Position numbers and translations under genes: made by a program
Source of the DNA: Pseudomonas sp.
GTDB lineage: Bacteria > Pseudomonadota > Gammaproteobacteria > Pseudomonadales > Pseudomonadaceae
Assembly: GCA_029239415.1 (NCBI GenBank)
Contig: JAQZAY010000265.1
Coordinates: 1-5,324, forward strand
DNA length: 5,324 bases
Direction of reading: 5' to 3'
The notes under the pieces: generated by a model
Told to the model about the DNA's origin: nothing
Database searches by the model: none
What the model saw: the letters and a program-made list of their open reading frames with translations, nothing else
Shown: positions 1 to 5,324 of the stretch, in pieces
Layout: the number at the start of each line of letters is the position of its first letter
How positions within the stretch are numbered: the first letter of the stretch is position 1

Positions 1-41
1 CCGAGGCGGCCGATGATACCGATATTGCGAAATTGCTCCAT
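1..41 (-). CDS. nadK: NAD kinase, N-terminal fragment (cut by window edge)
   Basis: Only the first 13 codons and part of the 14th are inside the window, reading leftward from ATG at 41-39. They encode MEQFRNIGIIGRL, which I recognise as the start of the Pseudomonas NAD kinase (ATP-NAD kinase, cytosolic, phosphorylates NAD to NADP). The hydrophobic strand NIGIIG is the first beta strand of the kinase's Rossmann-like domain. A good ribosome binding site, AGGAG on the minus strand (50-46), lies 4 bases before the ATG and supports this start. The GGDG motif and the catalytic region lie beyond the window, so identification rests on the N-terminus and on the divergent DUF1853 neighbour, an arrangement I recall from pseudomonads. 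Confidence 0.85.
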   Translation of the reverse strand, partial: MEQFRNIGIIGRL

Positions 42-105
42 GAGGCTCCTGCTCGGGTCTGTTCTGGCTATCGGGATGCGCCAGGCACATTCCACAACGC
101 TGTCG

Positions 106-122
106 CGCAACCAGCGGTTGCG
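106..122. repeat. Perfect 7-bp inverted repeat in the nadK/DUF1853 intergenic region
   Basis: CGCAACC (106-112) and GGTTGCG (116-122) are perfect inverted copies separated by AGC. The dyad sits near the middle of the 167-bp divergent intergenic region. Its right arm contains the TTGCG of the proposed rightward -35 element, and its left arm reads TTGCGC on the minus strand. It could be an operator or simply a short hairpin. No regulator family is recognised from the sequence. Confidence 0.5.
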
Positions 123-146
123 GACACAAATACGGATCTGGATTAT
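118..146 (+). promoter_or_regulatory. Candidate sigma70 promoter for the DUF1853 gene
   Basis: TTGCGG (118-123) as -35 and GATTAT (141-146) as -10 are separated by 17 bp. They match the consensus at 3 of 6 and 4 of 6 positions. Transcription would start near 153, giving a leader of about 55 bases before the ATG at 209. The -35 overlaps the dyad at 106-122. The cybB-like gene downstream may be reached by the same transcript. This is a consensus match by eye only. Confidence 0.4.
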
Positions 147-208
147 GGAGTAAAGCCGTTGCCGCACAAAACCCTTTCAGCCACCGCGCCATTGACCGGG
201 ATCGTCCC

Positions 209-1156
209 ATGAATCCATTTGCCGCCCTCGCCGACTTCCCGCGCCACCTGCGCCAGCCCCAGGTGCGCGATCTGGCGTGGGTCATCCTCGCCCCGCCGCT
301 GCTGCACACAGCGCCCTGGACGCAACGCCATCCCCTGGCCGGCAGCCGCTGGGCCGAACGGCCCGAAGACTTGCAGGCGTGGCTGCAGGCCCTGGACGAT
401 GCCAGCCAACCCCTGGTCGACTGGCTGGCCCAGGCCCCCACGAGACGCCTTGGCCTGTACTACGAACGCCTGTGGCAATTCGCCCTGCACCAGGCGCCCG
501 GTATCGAGCTGCTCGCCGCCAATCTGCCGATTCGCAAGGGTGGACACACGTTGGGCGAGCTCGACATGGTGATTCGCGACCGCGACGGCGTGCATCACCT
601 GGAACTGGCCATCAAGCTGTACCTGGGCCCGGTGGCCGCCGACGGCCACGACGCCTTCCAGTGGCTGGGCCCCAACACCCAGGACCGGCTGGGTCGCAAG
701 CTCAACCACCTGGCCGAGCACCAGTTGCCCATTTCCACGTCCAGTCAGGGCCGCGAAGCCTTGCACGAACTGGGCATAGAGCAGTTCGACGCCCACCTGT
801 GGCTGGCCGGCTACCTGTTCTACCCTTGGCCAGGTGCAGCGAGCGCGCCCGAACATGCCCACCCCGACCACTTGCGCGGACGCTGGGTGCATCAGCGCGA
901 TTGGCCGATCTTCGTCGAGCAACGCCCGGACGGGCGCTGGCAGCCGCTGCCGCGCGATGCCTGGCTGGCACCGGCTCGCCTCGCTGCCGCCGACGCCTGG
1001 GCACCCGACCAGCTCAACGCCTGGCTGCAGCAACTGGACCCACTCGCCGCCGCGCAGATGCTCGTGCGGCTGACCCACGACGCTCATGGTGACTGGCAGG
1101 AAGCCGAGCGGGTCTTCCTGGTCGCCGACCCCTGGCCAGCCCTGCCGGGCGTGTAA
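209..1156 (+). CDS. DUF1853 family protein, function unknown
   Basis: This 315-residue soluble protein has no signal peptide or membrane segment. I recognise it as DUF1853 from its order of conserved blocks: the [13 protein letters not shown] helix (81-93), GELDMVIRD (116-124), [10 protein letters not shown] (131-140), and [15 protein letters not shown] (154-168). The spacing of E86, D119, E132 and K136 resembles the acidic/Lys pattern of PD-(D/E)XK nuclease-fold proteins, although the usual E-x-K is E-x-x-x-K here. Nuclease activity is therefore only an inference. The C-terminal half is rich in Trp and aromatic residues ([11 protein letters not shown], 226-236). Length is normal for the family and the frame is intact. 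The ATG at 209 is preceded by a weak GGGA (198-201). The gene diverges from nadK and is followed 71 bp later by a cytochrome b561 gene. No enzymatic role is established that I know of. Confidence 0.88.
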   Translation: MNPFAALADFPRHLRQPQVRDLAWVILAPPLLHTAPWTQRHPLAGSRWAERPEDLQAWLQALDDASQPLVDWLAQAPTRRLGLYYERLWQFALHQAPGIELLAANLPIRKGGHTLGELDMVIRDRDGVHHLELAIKLYLGPVAADGHDAFQWLGPNTQDRLGRKLNHLAEHQLPISTSSQGREALHELGIEQFDAHLWLAGYLFYPWPGAASAPEHAHPDHLRGRWVHQRDWPIFVEQRPDGRWQPLPRDAWLAPARLAAADAWAPDQLNAWLQQLDPLAAAQMLVRLTHDAHGDWQEAERVFLVADPWPALPGV

Positions 1157-1227
1157 AGCACGGAGCTGGCTAAAGATGTCCACGGCCGGCCCGATACCCT
1201 GTGCATGACCGCTCGAGTAGTCGCCCG

Positions 1228-1776
1228 ATGACCTGGAGAAACACCCACGCGCGTTACGGCAGCCTGTCCATCGCCCTTCACTGGTCGATGCTGGTCCTGC
1301 TGGCCGCCACCTATGCGTGTATCGAGTTGCGCGGACAATTCGCACGAGGCAGCGGCGCGCGCGTACTGATCGTGCAGTTTCACTTCATGCTGGGCCTGAG
1401 CGTGGGTTTGCTGGTGTGGCTGCGTCTGCTGGCACGAAGCCTGGGCGTCACCCCGCGCATCGTTCCGCCTCTCCCCGCCTGGCAGACCCGCCTGGCCAGC
1501 CTGATGCACCTTGCACTCTACGCCTTGATGATCGGCCTGCCGTTGCTCGGCTGGCTGATCCTCAGCGCGCAGAACCGGCCTATCTCGTTCTGGGGCATCG
1601 AGTTGCCTCACCTGATCGGCGAGGACCGTGACCTCGGTGGGCGCCTGCAGGAATGGCACATGCGCATCGCCGGCTGGGGCTATTGGCTGATCGGCCTGCA
1701 CGGCCTGCTGGGCCTGGGCCATCATTATCTGCGCGGCGACAATACCCTGCGCCGCATGCTGCCGCAGCGCGACTGA
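1228..1776 (+). CDS. Cytochrome b561 (CybB-type), inner-membrane di-haem protein
   Basis: The 182-residue product has four transmembrane helices at about 12-31, 47-70, 90-113 and 148-168. It resembles E. coli CybB closely in key blocks: SIALHW, YACIELRG after helix 1, GLHGLLGLGHHY in helix 4, and the terminal DNTLRRMLP. The four expected b-haem ligands are present: H18 (helix 1), H52 (helix 2), H144 (EWHMRIAGW) and H158 (helix 4). E. coli CybB has been described as a superoxide:ubiquinone oxidoreductase. By similarity this protein may pass electrons from superoxide to quinone, though other b561 donors are possible. I chose ATG 1228, giving MTWRNTHARYGSLSI, because family members start this way and the length fits. 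An in-frame GTG at 1201 would add 9 polar residues and has no ribosome binding site. The site before 1228 is also weak (GAG, 1215-1217). Confidence 0.88.
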   Translation: MTWRNTHARYGSLSIALHWSMLVLLAATYACIELRGQFARGSGARVLIVQFHFMLGLSVGLLVWLRLLARSLGVTPRIVPPLPAWQTRLASLMHLALYALMIGLPLLGWLILSAQNRPISFWGIELPHLIGEDRDLGGRLQEWHMRIAGWGYWLIGLHGLLGLGHHYLRGDNTLRRMLPQRD

Positions 1777-1780
1777 AACA

Positions 1781-2671
1781 TCACGGCGCGGCCCGCCAAC
1801 CCTGCAGGCCACCGGTGTGCACGAACACCACGCGGCTGCCTGCAGCGAGCACGCCCGCCATTGCCGCCTCGCGCAAGGCCCACAACGCCTTGGCCGTGTA
1901 CACCGGCTCCAGGGGAATACCGGCCTCGGCTTCACAGTCGCGCATGAACGCCAGCAGCGCGCTGTCCGTTTTGGCAAAGCCGCCACGGCTGGCATCGAGC
2001 AGGGTGTGACCCCGTTCGCCGCACAGCGCATTCACCTGTTCCTGCACACCATGGCCCGGCCCGACCGCCAGCGCTCCGTAAATCCGGCGCTGCCCGCCTT
2101 CGGCCAGGACCAGGCCGGCCAGAGTCGTACCGGTACCCACGGCCAGCCACCATGCCTCGAAATCGTCCCAGCCGATATCTGCCAGTTGCGCCTGCACTTG
2201 AACCCTCAGAGCTGCACACCCCTTGGCCCCCAGCAACCCTCCGCCACCCTCGGGCACCGGCAGCAGATCGGGGTAGCGTGCCTGCCAGGGTGCCCAGAAA
2301 TCATCCCGGTGGCGCTGTCGATACCCCTCGTAACCCAACCAGTGCAACTCCATTCCCCACCGCTGCAGGTCAACCACGGTCGGCGTTATCTGGGCATGGC
2401 CGCGCAGCAAGCCGACCGTGCGCAGACCCAGGCGCTCACCGGCCGCCGCCAGGGCATGCAGGTGATTGGAATGGGCACCGCCCAGACTGATGAGCCCCCT
2501 GCAGCCAGCGGCCCGAGCGGCCAGCAGGTGATGCTGCAGTTTGAACGACTTGTTGCCGCTGATCAGCGGATCGATGAGGTCCAGCCGGAGTATGGCCGCC
2601 TCGATGCCAGCCTCGGCGAGCCAGGACAATCGCAAGGGTTGCAACGGGGCGCGTGGTAGATCAAGAAGCAT
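1781..2671 (-). CDS. PLP-dependent enzyme, ACC deaminase / D-cysteine desulfhydrase family
   Basis: This 296-residue cytosolic enzyme belongs to PLP fold type II (tryptophan synthase beta-like). Visible landmarks are the PLP-binding lysine K41 in SGNKSFKL (38-45), GGAHSNH (64-70, the family's GGxxSNH substrate/cofactor loop), the glycine-rich EGGGGLLGAKG (141-151), the phosphate-binding AVGTGTTLAGL (177-187), PVYTAKA (256-262) with Y258, and VHTGG (284-288). True ACC deaminases that I recall have HLGG where this has HTGG, which favours D-cysteine desulfhydrase-like or other beta-elimination activity. The substrate cannot be fixed from sequence. ATG 2671 is preceded by AGG (2678-2676), a weak site. 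The gene lies 65 bp downstream of fadH on the same strand and may be co-transcribed. Its stop (1783-1781) nearly touches the stop of the convergent cytochrome b561 gene. Confidence 0.85.
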   Translation of the reverse strand: MLLDLPRAPLQPLRLSWLAEAGIEAAILRLDLIDPLISGNKSFKLQHHLLAARAAGCRGLISLGGAHSNHLHALAAAGERLGLRTVGLLRGHAQITPTVVDLQRWGMELHWLGYEGYRQRHRDDFWAPWQARYPDLLPVPEGGGGLLGAKGCAALRVQVQAQLADIGWDDFEAWWLAVGTGTTLAGLVLAEGGQRRIYGALAVGPGHGVQEQVNALCGERGHTLLDASRGGFAKTDSALLAFMRDCEAEAGIPLEPVYTAKALWALREAAMAGVLAAGSRVVFVHTGGLQGWRAAP

Positions 2672-2699
2672 GAGGGCCTGACAAGCTGGACGTGGGAAT

Positions 2700-2731
2700 G
2701 CAGCGGCGCCGGGACCGACCTGGCGCGCTGC
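2700..2731 (-). terminator. Strong hairpin after fadH, terminator-like but without a U-tract
   Basis: Read on the minus strand, GCAGCG-CGCC pairs with GGCG-C-CGCTGC: a 10-bp GC stem with one bulged C, plus two further GC pairs inside, closing a short loop. It begins five bases after the fadH stop codon (2739-2737) and ends 28 bases before the ATG of the PLP-enzyme gene. No run of T follows, so classical intrinsic termination is doubtful. It may instead stabilise the fadH 3' end or attenuate read-through. Confidence 0.35.
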
Positions 2732-2736
2732 TCATT

Positions 2737-4932
<2,196 letters not shown>

Positions 4933-4940
4933 TCACCAAC

Positions 4941-4945
4941 AGGAG
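4941..4945 (+). promoter_or_regulatory. Ribosome binding site that selects a TTG start
   Basis: AGGAG lies 7 bases before TTG 4953 but 16 bases before the in-frame ATG 4962. Standard spacing therefore favours initiation at the TTG, with the ATG as Met4 of the product. Confidence 0.6.
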
Positions 4946-4952
4946 CTGATTG

Positions 4953-5324
4953 TTGTCCCTCATGCGTAAAATCCTGATGTCCGTGGTCGCCCTGCTTTGC
5001 CTGGCGGCGTTGACCACCTATGCGCTGTGGACGACCCAGCGGCCCGTGGGCCACTACCTGTCGGACCTGCGCGTCACGTTCGAGGGGGTCGACGGCGTGC
5101 CGGCCGGGCGGGGCAATCTACTGGGCGTTCAGCCCGAACTGTTCCCGGCGGACTACCAGAGTGTCGAACGCCTGCGCCTGAAACTGGCCGGCTATCTGCA
5201 ACACGCCCAGGACGCCGGCCTGCTCAACGACAAGACCATCGTCGTGCTGCCCGAGCACATCGGCACCTGGTTGTGGGCCGTGGGCGAGAAGAACGAGTTC
5301 TACCAGGCTGCGCAACGCCGCGAT
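4953..5324 (+). CDS. Membrane-anchored carbon-nitrogen hydrolase (nitrilase superfamily), N-terminal part
   Basis: The frame is open from TTG 4953 to the right edge: 124 residues, no stop, cut by the window. Numbered from the TTG, residues 4-6 give a short basic start (MRK), followed by a hydrophobic segment at about 7-26 (ILMSVVALLCLAALTTYALW). This is a signal anchor or uncleaved signal peptide, with no convincing lipobox around C16. The periplasmic part that follows includes NLLGVQPELFPADYQS (55-70). It then has a typical nitrilase beta strand ending in the catalytic glutamate, TIVVLPEHIGTW (95-106), with E101 the presumed Glu of the Glu-Lys-Cys triad. The Lys and Cys lie beyond the window. 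I recall similar proteins beside fadH in pseudomonads, annotated only as carbon-nitrogen hydrolases. The substrate (amide or nitrile) is unknown. If initiation is at ATG 4962 the protein is three residues shorter. Confidence 0.75.
   Translation, partial: MSLMRKILMSVVALLCLAALTTYALWTTQRPVGHYLSDLRVTFEGVDGVPAGRGNLLGVQPELFPADYQSVERLRLKLAGYLQHAQDAGLLNDKTIVVLPEHIGTWLWAVGEKNEFYQAAQRRD

Noticed and set aside
1172..1200. Possible promoter directly upstream of the cytochrome b561 gene, with TACCCT at 1195-1200
   Set aside because: The -10-like hexamer has no credible -35 at 16-18 bp. Read-through from the DUF1853 gene explains expression as well.
1201..1227. GTG start at 1201 for the cytochrome b561 gene
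   Set aside because: It has no ribosome binding site, adds polar residues not seen in the family, and ATG 1228 gives the usual MTWRN-type start and length. I cannot fully exclude it because the site before 1228 is also weak.
143..1345. 400-codon minus-strand open frame across DUF1853 and the start of the cytochrome gene
   Set aside because: It overlaps two recognisable plus-strand genes. It shows no family motif and has the composition expected of a frame opposite high-GC coding sequence.
1817..2659. 280-codon plus-strand open frame opposite the PLP-enzyme gene
   Set aside because: The minus-strand product has the SGNK PLP site and other family motifs in order. The plus-strand product has none.
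5118..5315. 65-codon minus-strand open frame near the right edge
   Set aside because: It lies opposite the nitrilase-like gene, which has a signal anchor, the catalytic-Glu strand and a good ribosome binding site. The minus frame has no support.

Overview
The window is high-GC bacterial chromosome. Protein signatures and gene order point to Pseudomonas: the first residues of NAD kinase (MEQFRNIGIIGRL), a DUF1853 protein divergent from it, a FadH of pseudomonad type, and strongly G/C-ending codons. I cannot name the species. It reads as ordinary core or soft-core chromosome. I see no transposase, integrase, tRNA, CRISPR array or phage gene, and no stretch over 300 bases without a gene.

Layout, left to right. 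(1) Positions 1-41, minus: the first 13 codons of nadK, cut by the window edge. (2) 42-208: a divergent intergenic region with a perfect 7-bp dyad (106-122) and a plausible sigma70-type promoter for the rightward gene. (3) 209-1156, plus: a DUF1853 protein. (4) 1228-1776, plus: a four-helix cytochrome b561 of the E. coli CybB type. (5) 1781-2671, minus: a PLP-dependent enzyme of the ACC deaminase/D-cysteine desulfhydrase family, whose stop codon lies 4 bp from the cybB-like stop. (6) 2737-4773, minus: fadH, the NADPH-dependent 2,4-dienoyl-CoA reductase with OYE-like barrel, 4Fe-4S cluster and FAD/NADPH domains. It lies upstream of the PLP enzyme on the same strand, with a strong hairpin between them. 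(7) 4774-4952: a second divergent intergenic region, with nested dyads lying over two apparent back-to-back -35 elements. (8) 4953 to the right edge, plus: the N-terminal third or so of a membrane-anchored carbon-nitrogen hydrolase (nitrilase superfamily), probably started from TTG.

Functionally, fadH removes 2,4-double bonds during beta-oxidation of unsaturated fatty acids. The PLP enzyme may be co-transcribed with it, but no pathway link is evident. The cytochrome b561 is an inner-membrane haem protein expected to pass electrons to or from quinone. NadK makes NADP, the precursor of the NADPH that FadH uses, but it lies in a separate divergent unit and I would not read much into that.

I did not find an undescribed multi-gene system here. 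The best leads are the symmetrical operator-like palindrome between fadH and the nitrilase-like gene, and the uncharacterised DUF1853 protein with its nuclease-like acidic/lysine pattern.
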